From: Aquila chrysaetos chrysaetos
Taxonomy: Eukaryota > Chordata > Aves > Accipitriformes > Accipitridae
Direction of reading: 5' to 3'
DNA length: 64,000 nt
NCBI RefSeq assembly: GCF_900496995.4
Contig: NC_044006.1
Location: 22,714,214-22,778,213, forward strand
Shown here: piece by piece, positions 15,301 to 27,399 of the stretch
Position numbering within the stretch: the stretch's first letter is position 1
How the letters are laid out: every line of letters begins with the position of its first letter
Notes under the pieces: generated by a model
The model's database searches: none
Seen by the model: only the letters and a program-made list of their open reading frames with translations
What the model was told of the DNA's origin: nothing
Made by a program: the position numbers and the translations under genes

Positions 15301-18300
15301 AACTGGAAAGGGAAAGCGCATAGGCAGCATCAGTGGATGTTCAGAATTAATTTTGAGTTATCAAACAAATATGCAAACAGAACAAAAAATCCTGTTTCAA
15401 AGGGGTGCTCAGCTGTGTTGTTTGGGGTTTTTTTTAATGTGTACTTTCAAATATCTGGGGGAGAGGGAAAGTTGGGTGTTTTGGGGGTTTACAACTAATT
15501 TTAGAAGCTCTGTCTCAAAAGTTAACTTAAGCCCCCTGAACCTCTGTGGCTGTGCGGCTGCACCATACCTGCCTGAAACCACATGTCTCTGAGTCCCAGC
15601 ACAGCCTCATTACTGTAAGGACAGGTAGGGCAAGCATGTCCCCATTCACACAGAGAAGAAGTGGAGGAGCTCTTCCTCTACCCACACGTCCCCAGCATAC
15701 CACGCTGAGCACCCAGGGAGCTGGAGCTGCCTGCTGCACTGTTAAAAAAACAGGCCGGAGAAGCCGAATTAAACATTTGTTTGGCTGCGTCCGAATCATC
15801 TGTCCTTTTTCATGAGTACCTGTCATCTGCAGGGAAAAGTGCAATGCTGAATCATAAAGGGAAGTCACTATTCATTGGAAATTTTTATGCATCCACTTAA
15901 TGGAGTTGGTACACTTGTAACTTTCGATTTTCTCTTCTTCCCACATTTAACTGATTACATTTCAGTGATTTTTCCCTTCATTAGGAGCTCTTAAAGATCT
16001 CATAGGAATCCACGCTGTCCCATTTTAACATCCTGATCAATTCAAGAAAATAGATCCTGGGTTCATTTAGCCCCAGAAAATTTTCAGACAGAATCTCTTC
16101 TTGGGGGATAAAATCAGTTTCCTCCACAGAAACGCACTTCCACAACAGCCCCAGGCTAGGGACTGAGTGGGAGATAATCCATGGCAATAAAAGCAGGTCC
16201 TGGCACTGGGTCTGTCCTACCCCAGAGCCCTCCCACCAGTCCCACAACTCCCCTGTGCCTCTCACCACACCTTTATCTGAGCTCAAATCTCCCAGCCCTG
16301 CTTTGGTTCGAGGGTTCCCAAACTAGACCCTACCCCTCCTAACCTCATCTGCTCCAAATCCTTTTCCATCTCGGACCTTTCCCCCTGCCCACACCAACAG
16401 GATGCCCTCCAACCCACCCCAGAGCACCTTCACTCCTCCTCAACCAGCTCGCAATTGTAACCTGACCACCAAACCTCTCCTTCCCACCTCTGCTCAGCCT
16501 TCCCAGGCATCCTGCTGTGCCAGCTGAGGTGATCCCGCTCTTCCTCACTCCCACATGCTCTCCTAGTTGTTGACATCTCCTCCCCTCCATCCTGGAGCAC
16601 CACAGCCACCTGAACCTGCCCCACCACAGGGTTTTCCACGCAGCAGCCATGCTCCTGGCTCCTCTCTGGGAGGGCAATTCTAAACAAACAAGCAAAATAG
16701 GCTAGGGAGTCCTCCCCAATAGGGCTGGGAGGGTGGGAGAGGAGGATGTGTGCAGGAGATGCTGGACGTGTGGCAGCTCAGATATGGCCCTCTGCAGAAT
16801 GGTAAAGGCTTCCCATGGCAGCTGGTGCCTGGAGAAGGGTATCACGTGATCTTGTGGCGAGCAAAGCGCCTTCCTCATGCCATCTACCGTGATATCCACT
16901 TCATTCTCACACGACAGATGTGCACCCCCCCGCCCCAGCTTCTAGTTGGGTTTGGTTTATTTTTTTCAGAATAATAGAAGTAGGTAAGTAGATGGAGATT
17001 TTCTCCCCCATGAAATACTAAAGTACCCTAGGTCCAAACATCACAGAATGCATCTGGCACAAGACTGAATACGGAATGAAAATCCAAGTTTAGGCTGGAC
17101 CACATCTTCAGAAAAACTAAGAAATTCTGCAGGAGGACAGAGAGCAATTTGGGGAGAGTTGGTCCCATTTTTTTTCTGTGGAGAACTGTGTCGTAAACTG
17201 TCTGAGGTGCATTTTTTTTCCCCAATTACACTCCGACAATCCCTTCTGTCTTTGTGGAGCTTTGACATCTATGGTGCCTTGGTCCCCCAGTCATTCATTT
17301 GGGCCAAGCATTTCTCACTGAGCAGAGACTGGGCGCTGAGGCAGAGCATTTTGTGCTGTGGTGTTGCCCTCTTTGCAGCATATCTCTGGTTTAGCTTCTC
17401 TCAGTTCCCTGCGTAGTTCATAAGGTATCCAGCTCAGCCTTGCTGTGTCCCCACGCTACATCTTTCTGTGCCCCACACAGGATACAAAGTGGATGGCAAA
17501 ACTTCATGGTTTCAAGATTTCACCACCACACTTCATAGCAGAGTTAAAATGCCTTTAGAAATCCAGGAATCCATAACTTTTTCCAGTGCAACTGATAGCA
17601 TGCCTGCGTGCAGCATATCCTCTTTGCAGCAAATTTTGGAAGAGGATCTGGGTGTATATAGACACTTTGCTCATTTTTGCTCTCTCTAGCATTTCGGGGA
17701 CTGTGCATGCATCAGTGTGGAGAATGTAGGGCCACCTGTACCAGCACAGGGTCAGGTGGGTTTTAGTGGAAGCTATACTGCCTAAATGGTAGTAAAATAA
17801 GTCTCCACAATCTGAATGCAAATGTGTGCATAAGGTCATAATTTAGTGGAGACCTGCAAGTACACCATTGCTGTTCAGAAGCACAACGATTGTTCAGGTA
17901 AAGAGAATATTCTTTAGAAAAATCTTTTATTTAGATCTAGGAGGAAAATGTTCGATCAAATTAAAATTTAACAAATGTAGGGGCTGATTGAGTGTCCTCG
18001 TTTCAGCTGGGAGAGAGTTAATTTTCTTCCTAATAGCTGGTATAGTGTTGTGTTTTGGATTTAGGATGAGACTAACGTTGATAACAAACTGATTTTTTAG
18101 TTGTTGCTAAGTGGCATTTACACAGAGTCAAGGTCTTTTCTGCTTCTCACCCCACCCCACCAGCGAGCAGGCTGGGGGGCATAAGAAGTTGGGAGGGGAC
18201 ACAGCCAGGACAGCTGACCCCAAATGACCAAAGAGATATTCCAAACCATATGACGTTGTGCTCAGTATATAAACTAGGGGGAAAGCTGGCCTGGGGCCAG

Positions 18301-18375
18301 TGCTCGGGAACCGACTGGGCATCAGTTGGCGGGTGGTGAGCAGTTGTGCATCACTTGTTTTGTATATTTGAATTC

Positions 18376-18449
<74 letters not shown>

Positions 18450-21400
18450 CTTCCTTTTCTGTCCTATTAAACTGTCTTTATCTCAACCCACAAATTTTAC
18501 ATTTTTTTCTGACTCTGTCCCCCATCCCACTGCAGGGAGGAGTGAGCAAGCGGCTGCGTGGTGTTTAGCTGCCTGCCGAGTTAAACCACGACACTGAGTT
18601 ACAAAAACATAATGACTTTCGCTTCCCACTTTTTTCTCTCAGTCCTATTTTCTTTAGATATTTTTTTCCCCTCTTGAAAAGTACAACTTAGTGTGCAGAG
18701 AATTTTGTCACAGCATTTAAGTGCATCTTTTCTTTAACTTTCTAAAGATGTTTCTGTTCATAATGTTCCCTTTTCTTCTTTCTCTGAGCTTTTAGGCATG
18801 GTAGGGAAATTGAAAAAATCACCTTTTAATCTGAAGTGGCTGTGGTATGTCACACCACAAAGATGTATCATTTAAATGAATGGAAAGAATAATTAAAACC
18901 CACAAAAGCAGGAGCATTTGTTTAAATCAGCATGTTAACTTTATGGCCCACCTGTGTCTCCCAAGTACTTCAGCAAAGATGTTAAATCAGATCACTTATT
19001 TGTTCTAGGTTCATTTTTCAAAGATTTCATGCCTGCAGTTAGACTGTGGTCTTACAAGATGCAGTGAATTTGTTTCTTAGCAAAGTCACATACATGAAAA
19101 AAATGTATCTACAGTTATGCCTTGAAACAGCTGATAGAAAGGAGAAAAAAACTATTGCAAGTAATTAAGAAGCAATAATATAATAAAAAATAATAAAAAA
19201 TAAACACTTTCTTAAATCTTAATCTAGTCATTATCTACCACTTTTGATCCATAAAGTCACAGCACGGCCAGAAATTATTTGAATACCTGTTGTGTCAAAG
19301 GACTCCATGATCTACGAATTGTGGGCAGATACAATGACTTGAGTGGAAAACATGTATGAAGTGAAGGTATCTGCTCAAGGATCTGGTTCAGATCCTGCTT
19401 GCTTGCCCCTTGAACCATGAAGTCACCCACAGAACATGTTTAATTCATGCAAGTTTTGTAGCACCACAGTCTTTACTGCTATTCGAGTGAGTGAGGCTGC
19501 CAGTGAGAAAAATCAGAATATATATTTCATTCCCACTGTGCTGTTACCAGCCTCATGGAAACAGTCTCTTGGCTATCTAGTAAACAGGCAGAAGGTGCAG
19601 TATTTTCACATGGGTCTGCACAATTTTGAGCACAGATGTCAAAAGCTAATGCTTGAAAATTCCATCCAGCCATGTACCTTATATTTCTTTGTGAAATAAA
19701 AGAAACACATAAAATACAGTGTATCATGAATTATTGCTCCAAGGAGCTGAATGGGAAATGAAACCTTTACCTGCAGTTATCCGAGGTATCATAGGTGGGT
19801 CAAAATATTAAAAGTTGTTTGTTTTTATGGAAGATCTCTATATGATAAAGTCTGTTATTCTCTCGTATGTGGCCCAGATAAGTCTATTGACCCTCCACGG
19901 ATTCACTCCAAAGGGCCAGGAGGTGGGAAGGTTTTGGCTGCTGTATATTTGGGTGAGAGCAGGATGGGATGGAAAACCGTCTTGTACATGTAAGCACAGT
20001 TACTCTGTAAGAAGTTAATAACCATGTGCTGCTGAACAGTTATTCTTACAGAGTTTTGATTGCCAGAAGGTATTAGGTGTGTTTCAATAAACACAGCTTT
20101 ACATGAGGTGTGATCTGTTGACTTCCCAGTGTAGACTTAGGGGTTTTGTTATGCAAAAATAAGAAAGCAGACTTTTCAGCTTTTTTTTTTTTTTTTTGCT
20201 GGTGAATCTGGAACAAATCTGTTTTGAAATACCATTGTAGCACCCACGAAATTTGGAGTGCAGCCACCTCATGCCTCCCTTCTCTTTGTGGATGTGTGTT
20301 TTCAGATTATTCCCCCATGACTTTCCTCTGCCAGCTAAGTCTCCCTGTAGCGGGTTAGCAAGGAGGGAAGCTCAAAGAAGATGCAGTCTGCTCAAACCTC
20401 TGTGTCCACAAAACAGAAATCACTGATGCCTCTCCCTGCCTTGGCCCTGCAGGTGTACCTGACAGCCAGCACTGTTTATGGGCTGGAGGGGCAGCTGACC
20501 AACCTGGAAGACGCCGCGCGCAAGATCAACAGTGTCACTGCAGAATCTGAGCTGGCCGATCTGGAGGATCAGGTAGCCACAGCAGCCGCCCAGGTTCATC
20601 ACGCAGAGCTTCAGGTGAGGACAGCAGCTCCTCCCTATCTGCAGGTTTCACACTGCCTTGCCTAGCGCTTACCTGTTGTCTGCACACACGCCCTTTCGAT
20701 ATTCTTTTGTACCACAGTGAACAGATGATCCAAGGATGCTGACTGCATCGCACAAGCTGAGCAAAGCATAACTGAGATGTGTAACTCAGCCCAGCCAGAT
20801 GTACTGTATTTGTTTCTTCCCCCAGCTTGTTTTCAGACATGGGAGTGCAACAGCTTGTTAACTGCAATACTGATTCTGAACCTGCTCCTTGCTGCCAGGC
20901 AGCTCACGTGGTGTGCTCTGTCACATGCGTGGCTGTGGTCAGGCTGCAAACACAGTCTTAGACAGCTTGTCTAATCAGCAGGTTGTAAAGCGCTTCCCAA
21001 AAGAAGCCAGCGTCTGTACTGTTCTACTGAAAAAGGCCAACGGCAGCCAGCTGCTAGGCCAAGTGCAGAGCCTACCACTTGCAAGCCTGCCTTGGGATTT
21101 AGCCGCTAAGCAGCACACATCCCAGCCAAAAGGCAATTGCTCTTGCGGTCTGCGATCTAGCGTCTCTCTAGCGGGCTCCAGAAAGTCTGGGGCTCAGAAG
21201 AACACATAATGATCTGGTGCTAAAAGCTGAACGAGGTTACGCTGCCAGATCTCAAGGGTCTAACACTGCTAGCAACTCACTGCCAGTGACTTCACTGACC
21301 AGTCTGTACCAAGCGAGGCACTCTGACCTGCCTGTGCCAGGCTTTAATGGGAAATACCTGGTTATTTTCCTCAGCAGGAGCATGCTCCATTTAGGACTGA

Positions 21401-24248
21401 GCAAAGATCTGAGAGTCTGACATCTCTCTGATGTCAGAAGTGCATTGCTGCACTAGATGGTGAACTGGCAGTGACATTTTGTTGGCTTCAGTCATTATTT
21501 TATGGTAAATATGTTAACGGGGGTGGGAGGTGAGGAGGAGAGAGACCTAAGCTATGCAAGGAGGAAGACAAAGAGGCCAATGGAAGGTCTTCTGCAGAGT
21601 GAACAGCTTCAGGTGTCATCGTGATTCAGGAGTCAGGTTATATGTCTGACTTCTCTGACACTTCTTTCCCTTTTGGCAACATTTGTTTCTGCTAGTGTCA
21701 ACATCAGCCTACTTTCGCCCCCAGATGTTTGCTTTCCTGGACTTTAGTTTTTCCTAGCAATTTGTTTTCCATTGAGTGTTTTTATATAGTGTGTACCTGC
21801 ATTTATGCATGTTTGTGTATAACATACATATACACTTAAATTATAAATATTTAAGATCAAATGTTTAGATTTTGTGACGGAGGATGTACTTTGCAAGTGC
21901 ATGAAATTAATTCTGAATTAGGAAATGTGTCCCACAAAGTCATTCTTGGAATGTAGCCTTTGAAAAGCATAGCCTGAATGATCTTGGGTTTATGCAGCTA
22001 AAGGTAACTGGGAGATGGCAGACACAGGTTTTCTTTCCTCCTTTCTTTTTTTCCTCAAAAGGAGTAAAATGCCTCTTCCTTGGAGTCACAAGGTAGGTTG
22101 GATTGTTCTTTTACTCCATCTTTACTAACAAATTAAGCCCCTTTTAACATCAGGACTAAAAAATACAGAAAAGCATCAGAATTGCTGAAGAAGTTAGCCA
22201 TCTGTTTATATTTTTTGATTAAAGAGGATTTGATGGGGGGAGGGATATATTTTAGTAGTGGCATCCACAGTAATTTTAAAAACTTCTTTTTCCCCCTCCC
22301 CACCTGTCTGTCTCTCTCTTTTATTTTCTTTGAAGATTTCAGATATTGAGAGCAGAATATCAGCTCTCACTGTTGCAGGCTTGAACGTGGCTCCCTGTGT
22401 TCGCCTGACAAGGAAACGGGATCAAAAGCAAACAAACCAGGTGCCAGAACATTATGTAGTATTCAAAATACATTGGGGAAATCTTGCCTCTTTTTCTGTA
22501 ATGGAGTTGAGTAATGCATATGTGTTGTTTACAGATGCATACAATAGACACATCAAGACAGCAGAGGAGAAAACTTCCAGCTCCACCAGTAAAAGGTGAG
22601 CTTAAGTTGTTACATACATTATAGAGTCTCTCTTTATAAGGTTCAATGTAATGTACAGTTCAGCAAAGTAGGGGGAAGGTCAAGTTACAAAAGGAACAGA
22701 GAAAGCCTAATTATGTCCACCCTCCTCACTTCCCATTGTACTTGCATTACATAAAATACCCATTTGTCATGTTAAAAAGCATCACCACTTTCTCTTCAGT
22801 GGAAGTTGTGTCAGTGGTGAATTAATAGGAGCAGAAGCAGACGGCTGGGAAAAGCAAATGAGGAATGCTGAATACTGACCCTGCACCAGGGCTGCTGCTG
22901 CTCCAGCGTGCCTGGGGTTAGTTTGTGAGGCCCAAGCAGTCGCAGTGTTTAATTACTAAAAGCCAGTTGCCACCCTCCACAACCCACTGTTGCTTTGTTA
23001 AAGCCTATGTACGCTGATTTCAGTCCATATAATGTGGCTCAGCAATGTTCCTGGTATGTTAGGGTATGGCTGTGAACTGGCTTTATAAAATAAAGTGCTT
23101 TTTCTTTCATGTGTTCTCTTTTTTTTTAACTCTGCAGTGCATTAACTCTGACAATTCTAGGGCCTGCTTCACTTTGCATTACTCTTGTTTTACTCTTGTG
23201 TAATTCCACTGATTGACATGGCCTCAAACTTTAATAAATTTGGAGTATCACAGCCTGCTGTTTTTCATTTAAATTAAATCCAGCTTTCCTCATACATCTT
23301 AGGGGAAGTTTTATCTCTCTAGAAGCTGTGACTCTTCAGAAGTATTGTTACATCAGCTTCAAGCTGTTTTGTGAAAAATCTCCCTTTTTGTATTTTTCCC
23401 AGGTGAAAAAATAGATGGTTCTCCAGTTACCACTGTCAGAATGTTTAACAGAAACTTCATGCTTCAAGGATCTCTAACACAAAGAACTAAAGAGAGGAAA
23501 AGCACTGCCAAGGACTTAATGGTAAATTCATAACAAATGTTTTTAAAACTGCTATTAAAAGTAGTAAATAGAGAGACAGTGGTATCTGTGTAGGCAGCTA
23601 TATATTTCAGCATCTTCACAAAACTTCTTTTCATAGTTTAAGGAAAAAGAATAGAGACCGCTGAGGCAGCTCTGAACAAATACGACCAGTGTCCTGGAAG
23701 ATGTCTGACTGTATACTGTAGTATAGCAGCTCCTGAATGTCAGCCGGTGTGAATGTACCCTGGCTGCCAGGTCTCCAGGAATGTGCTACCTTATTTAAAA
23801 AAAAAAAAAAAAAAAAATCAATTAATGGTCCCCTGCAATTCATACTTCTGAGCCAGACCCTCACAGAACCAGCTGCACACTGTAACTCAGCAGGTGAGAG
23901 TCACCTGGAATCTCACTAATTTTTGAGAAATGTTCAAAGGTTACCTAAGTGGAATTTAAGGGGTAGATAGGCCACGCATTGGCTCTGCAGGCTTTGAACA
24001 AATAGGCTTCACTGGACAGCTGTCAATCATTTCTTCTGCGGCAGCCATACAGGAATAAGGAAAAAAGCTGACTGTCCCGAAGCAGTCTGCCACTAGATAT
24101 GTGGAAAATAAGTGGGGAGGTGAGAAAGGGAAGGACCTGACTCTATAGGAGCTTCAGCAAGCTTGTTTTGTGTTTCGCTCATGTTTTTGTTCTTTCCTGT
24201 CCCTCTCTGTTCTAGGAACCTGCTATAGGATCTGCTGTGATGTACTAA
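127..24248 (+). CDS. MYRIP: MYRIP (myosin VIIA and Rab interacting protein, Slac2-c), C-terminal seven coding exons
   Basis: Join 127-366, 15042-15236, 20453-20614, 22336-22440, 22535-22595, 23403-23521, 24216-24248. All junctions are GT/AG and the frame stays open through them, giving about 304 residues plus stop. The human protein is about 859 residues, so the N-terminal Rab27-binding zinc-finger domain and the myosin-binding part lie upstream of the window. The protein links Rab27a on secretory granules and melanosomes to myosin VIIa/Va, actin and the exocyst. The part present here covers much of the C-terminal actin-binding region. It includes an acidic Ser/Glu-rich stretch, then a heptad-like helical region (VYGLEGQLTNLEDAARKI, LADLEDQVATAAAQV, SDIESRISAL) shared with melanophilin, a basic Pro-containing segment (RRKLPAPPVK), and the terminus ending SAVMY. 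Assignment to MYRIP rather than melanophilin rests on the tail sequence and on EIF1B as the next plus-strand gene. The 5' end of the gene is missing. Confidence 0.93.
1290..2919 (+). mobile_element. CR1 LINE, 5'-truncated and heavily decayed
   Basis: Sense-strand remnant of CR1 ORF2 and 3' UTR. Recognisable pieces include the reverse-transcriptase box DFNEAFNTVSHNILTDKL (about 1,800-1,860), a frameshifted GVPQGS-type region near 1,970-2,010, the AEKD-GVLVDTKLN segment near 2,240-2,285, and [20 protein letters not shown] near 2,495-2,555. The end is a degenerate CTGTGACTCTCTGATTCT at about 2,901-2,918. Several frameshifts and deletions make it inactive. The 5' boundary is approximate. Confidence 0.88.
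11947..11990. repeat. Poly(T)-rich low-complexity tract
   Basis: An almost pure T run of about 25 bases followed by interrupted T/C sequence inside the large MYRIP intron. No element boundary was recognised. Confidence 0.8.
12675..12898 (+). mobile_element. CR1 LINE 3'-end fragment
   Basis: About 220 bp similar to the CR1 C-terminal and 3' UTR region: TTTAGACTGGACATTAGGAA, an ACTGGAACAGGCTTCC motif, and a GGACTAGATGATCATTGTAG motif just before the tail. It is shorter and more diverged than the copy near 41-42 kb. The normal octamer tail is replaced by an ATTCT array. Confidence 0.85.
12899..12955. repeat. (ATTCT)n pentanucleotide microsatellite
   Basis: About eleven near-perfect copies of ATTCT directly abutting the CR1 3' end. 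It was probably seeded by the CR1 3' terminal repeat (ATGATTCT/ATTCTATG type) and expanded by slippage. Confidence 0.95.
15042..15236 (+). CDS. MYRIP: MYRIP coding exon, 65 codons
   Basis: The acceptor is AACAAAACAG and the donor is AAC/GTAAGA, phase 0 on both sides. It encodes KYSAVSLCNISTEVLKVI and ends LDEQLTTLEEN, which continues directly into VYLTAS of the next exon. That junction is typical of the Slac2/melanophilin family. The preceding intron is 14.7 kb. Confidence 0.93.
17993..18593 (+). mobile_element. Avian ERV solo LTR (copy A)
   Basis: Starts TGTCCTCGTTTCAGCTGG and ends AAACCACGACA, flanked by TTGAG and CTGAG (4 of 5 bases match), an imperfect 5-bp target duplication. It has a TATATAAA promoter box at 18,266-18,273 and an ATTAAA poly(A) signal at 18,466-18,471. 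It is closely related over most of its length to the LTR at 37,280-37,860. No internal retroviral sequence lies next to it. A (TTA)n array is expanded in its 3' half. Confidence 0.85.
18376..18448. repeat. (TTA)n trinucleotide microsatellite
   Basis: About 73 bp of uninterrupted TTA/ATT repeat, roughly 24 units, inside the solo LTR. It creates spurious poly-Ile and poly-Tyr open frames. Copy number is likely polymorphic. Confidence 0.97.
20453..20614 (+). CDS. MYRIP: MYRIP coding exon, coiled-coil segment, 54 codons
   Basis: The acceptor is GGCCCTGCAG and the donor is CAG/GTGAGG. It encodes VYLTASTVYGLEGQL and LEDQVATAAAQVHHAELQ, a helical heptad-rich segment strongly conserved between MYRIP and melanophilin. 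It is GC-richer than the flanking introns. Confidence 0.95.
20615..22335 (+). other. MYRIP: MYRIP intron (1.7 kb)
   Basis: Unique sequence. No repeat, RNA gene or extra exon was recognised. Confidence 0.6.
22336..22440 (+). CDS. MYRIP: MYRIP coding exon, 35 codons
   Basis: The acceptor TTCTTTGAAG precedes ATT TCA GAT ATT GAG (ISDIESRISAL). The exon ends CAA ACA AAC CAG before GTGCCA, a weak donor beyond the GTG. It continues the coiled coil of the previous exon and then becomes basic (RLTRKRDQK). Only 94 bp separate it from the next exon. Confidence 0.92.
22535..22595 (+). CDS. MYRIP: MYRIP coding exon, 20 codons plus 1 nt
   Basis: The acceptor is TTGTTTACAG and the donor is AAAAG/GTGAGC. 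It encodes MHTIDTSRQQRRKLPAPPVK and leaves one base (G) that completes a Gly codon in the next exon. The exon is 61 nt, so skipping it would shift the frame. Confidence 0.9.
22596..24215 (+). other. MYRIP: Last two MYRIP introns around the exon at 23,403
   Basis: Introns at 22,596-23,402 and 23,522-24,215. The second contains a run of about 21 A bases at 23,797-23,817. Nothing else was recognised. Confidence 0.6.
23403..23521 (+). CDS. MYRIP: MYRIP coding exon, 39 codons plus 2 nt
   Basis: The acceptor is TTTTTCCCAG and the donor is ATG/GTAAAT. It encodes GEKIDGSPVTTVRMFNRNF and then LQGSLTQRTKERKSTAKDLM, matching the conserved C-terminal part of MYRIP. It restores phase 0 for the terminal exon. 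Confidence 0.92.
24216..24248 (+). CDS. MYRIP: MYRIP terminal coding exon (10 codons and stop TAA)
   Basis: The acceptor TGTTCTAG precedes a short tail encoding EPAIGSAVMY and then TAA at 24246-24248. It is in phase with the preceding exon. The exon continues as 3' UTR. Confidence 0.9.
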   Translation, partial: EPAIGSAVMY

Positions 24249-26470
24249 ACTTACACTTCCCTACTGCCAATAACACACTGCCTAAGGCTGTACACTAGAG
24301 TGCCTTTACTTAACAGCCATTGTGTATGTCCAGCTGAAAACGGACCCTCACGAACCCACAATGCCTCAGTTATAGGGCTTCGTTTGGATACCTCACTGGG
24401 AAAGCTGTCCAAGTCTTCAGCATTGTGGTCTGCTAAAGGAAACTCTGCCTTAAAGTTCTCACAAGACTCTAGAAAGGATGCTGAGTTTCAAAAGCAAGGC
24501 TCCACATTTTAAGATGCACTTTTGTTCCCTATTGATTGTACTAAAGTATGTCGTCTTTAAACTGCAGTATGTTTTTGTACACTGTCAATCATAATTATAG
24601 GCCAATATTTTGTACAAAAAGAAAGAACAAAGCAGACCTGTGATCCATATTTGCTGGCCTCTTACTGTTCACGTAGGCATGCGCCTTGTCGAGCAATAAG
24701 AACAAGTCTGTGCAGTGTATGCTGCTTTTCAGCTGTGTGGTGGGAATGGAGAATCGGTGCACGTAGCTCTGCTCCCTGGGAGTCAGTGGAAGTTTTGACG
24801 GAGTTTGTAGGAGGAGATGGTATGTGCAAAGACTTCTCTGTTCGCTGAGGGTACATTTGGCAGAGTTAATGTTCTAGCTCCAGAGCTAGGTATTTTGCTC
24901 TTGGCAGCAGGGGGAACGTGGATGTCGTGTTGAACTGTGAATTGGTGGCAGCACATGTGGACCAGATGTCTGTTGAGTTATGATCCTGGCATCTGGAAAC
25001 ATCTGAACACTGTTGTGAAACCAACACCTTTGTATGTCTCGTTCTTCTTGGTAGCATTGTCCTCTTGGTGGTGTCCAACCATGCTGTGGTTCCGAATAAA
25101 TTGTGACCAAATCTTTGAGATTGCAAAAAGAAAGTAAAAGCATTGTGGATGAGATCTCTGCTGACTGGCTGGTGGTTGTAGGGTGGCTGCAGCCTGTAAG
25201 AGATTCCCTTCTGCCATTTCCTGGCTTTTCTGAGGAGGGGGCAAATGTAGCCCGGACGTCTCTTCCTTTGCTAGTCTATAGCCAACATAGAGTAGCTGGG
25301 GCCTGTCACTGGTGCCATGTGCACCGCACTACCATTGCACCACTCTTAATTGGATTGTGAATAGTAAAATTTCTTCTGTTGTTTCTTGAGACTTTTGAAA
25401 GGTGAGACAAACTGGAAGGCCCTTGAGCAGATGCGCCAGGAGGGAAGATGCTGCTTACAGGGTGTCCCTCTCACCCTTTTTGGGGAGGACCTTGCCCATT
25501 TGTGGTACTTTTAGCTCTGAAGAATACCAGGGAGGTAGTTGGAGGGCATGATGAAGCAGTGAATCCCTTATCTTCCACACAAAGTGCAGAGCGGGTACCC
25601 AAATGCAGACTGGGTCGATGTGAGACGTGCTGTGAAGGAGGGCATGGGCTGGCAAGTTGCCCCTCGGCGTTCAGAAGTGGTGAGCTCTCCAGAGAGCAGT
25701 GGGCAGCAGGGAAGGAGGAGAGCTGCTCCTTTCCCTGGGCTCCCAGCGAACGCCCACTAGCAGAGTGCCACACGTTACCTGCCATGCGGCAGGAAAGCAG
25801 TCTCCCAGGACCCCAGGCCACAAAATGTCTGTGGTTGGACAAATATGAGCAAAATTGGGCAAATTCCCTGGCTAGGCTGGATGTAGGGTGGCAGGTGGGG
25901 AAGGTGAGGAATGGCTGGATGGGATGGTTGGAAAAATGGTGCCAGTTGCAGACCTGCCACCCACATTTGACATCTAGCTTGTCAGTACCCTGATGTCCAG
26001 CTGCATGTAAGGAACCCTCGGAATAAATACAACCATCTTCCCACCTAGAATACATAAGCATCACTCCATCCCTTGAAGGAATTTCCCTCTGCCCGAGATC
26101 TGACCCAATGTGTTCGTTCTGGGTGAAAGTATGCCTTCTTTTACTTTCATACAATACTAGTTCTCTGAAATTGGTTTGCACAGATGTGAGGGCAGAATTT
26201 GGCCCACTCTGTTTAATATATAAATATATGTATAAAACGAATAGATTTTATTTATATATGCAATCCAGTAAAGGAGATTAAACAGAGTAGGATGCCTAGT
26301 AATTTTTTTTGTTATCCAGTCTCCTCCTCCTTCCTTGACTGTTCTCGTGTATGTATACAACACATTCCCAGGTTCTGGTTTATGCAGGTATGCGTGTTAT
26401 GAAATGTCATTAATGGTGGTTGGTCTACATATTCGTCTAATAAATAATAACTAATATTGTGTATGTAATA
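24249..26470 (+). other. MYRIP: Probable MYRIP 3' UTR
   Basis: Non-coding sequence follows the MYRIP stop. Candidate poly(A) signals AATAAA lie at 25095-25100, 26022-26027 and 26439-26444. The last is followed by AT-rich DNA and is my best guess for the distal end. A GC-richer block at about 25,440-26,000 has long open frames on both strands that resemble no protein I know. The extent is inference only. Confidence 0.45.
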
Positions 26471-27399
26471 TCAATACAGAAATGACTAATTTTAATAGAA
26501 TAACTCTTTGGCTTTTGTTCTGTTAGTGTGATTTAAACAAGCCAACAAAGTTTGGAATAGGTTGTTTTCCTTAAGAGGCATGAAAAGCAACTATTATCGT
26601 GTTACAATGTTAAAATATTCAGTCTTCTTTGACAGAAAAATGTGTACTGTGTAGGCATTGCAAAAAAAAAAAAGAAAAGAAAAAATTTTAAAAAAATCCC
26701 ACCTGCTATAAGGCATTTGAATTTTTACAAATGTTTATTGTGCCAAATATGTGCAGAGATATAATTTACTGTTTTAAAACAATCATAAAAGCATATGTTA
26801 TAGCACACAAAGAATTATTTTGTCATCAGGTGATTTCAATCTTTAGTGTTAATATTTATATTTAGATTAATTTTTATAAATGAAAATATTTTAATGGGTA
26901 AAATGAAGACTATATTATCTATTTGATTAAGTCTGAGTGAATATTAAGCTTGCCTTGTTGTTGTTATCTGCATACTCACCAAGAATTATTGTCAAGAGAA
27001 ATTATAAAAGAGTAAAAGTGATTTATGAAAAGAATGCCTTTTCAAGGACTTGATTCATAAAGAAAAACCAAAAGTTCTTCTCTGTTGTTTGGATTTGTGT
27101 GCACTTCGGCCAGGAAGCGCGCAGAACATGCTGCCGCACGTGGCGCTCAGGTACGGCCTGTCCACGAGTGACCCCAATAGACCCAGGAGATGGGCAGCTC
27201 TTCAGAATCACCTTGCTTAGCTGAGTGGAGGAACACACATTAATGCACTTGGTTCAGATTTTCTCCGCTGGGGCTGGGGTGGGAGGAATCTGGTTAGGAA
27301 CATTTGATGGTTAGTCTTCTCCAAACTGTCGAGCCCGTTGGGCGAAATACTGTCTCAAACAGAATTTCTCGGGCAGAATTTCTGTAGCTCTCATGGGGA

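Larger units (their letters stand above)
15237..20452 (+). other. MYRIP: MYRIP intron (5.2 kb)
   Basis: Contains the solo LTR at 17,993-18,593 with its (TTA)n tract. It also has a C-rich block at about 16,190-16,640 with several open frames on the minus strand, none recognisable. The rest is unique AT-rich sequence with an A/T run near 20,180-20,196. Confidence 0.65.

Noticed and set aside
18326-18597. Frames encoding poly-Ile and poly-Tyr
   Set aside because: Artefact of the (TTA)n microsatellite inside the LTR.
25448-26181. Overlapping 181-codon plus-strand and 236-codon minus-strand frames
   Set aside because: They lie in the probable MYRIP 3' UTR, overlap on opposite strands, and show no recognisable domain.
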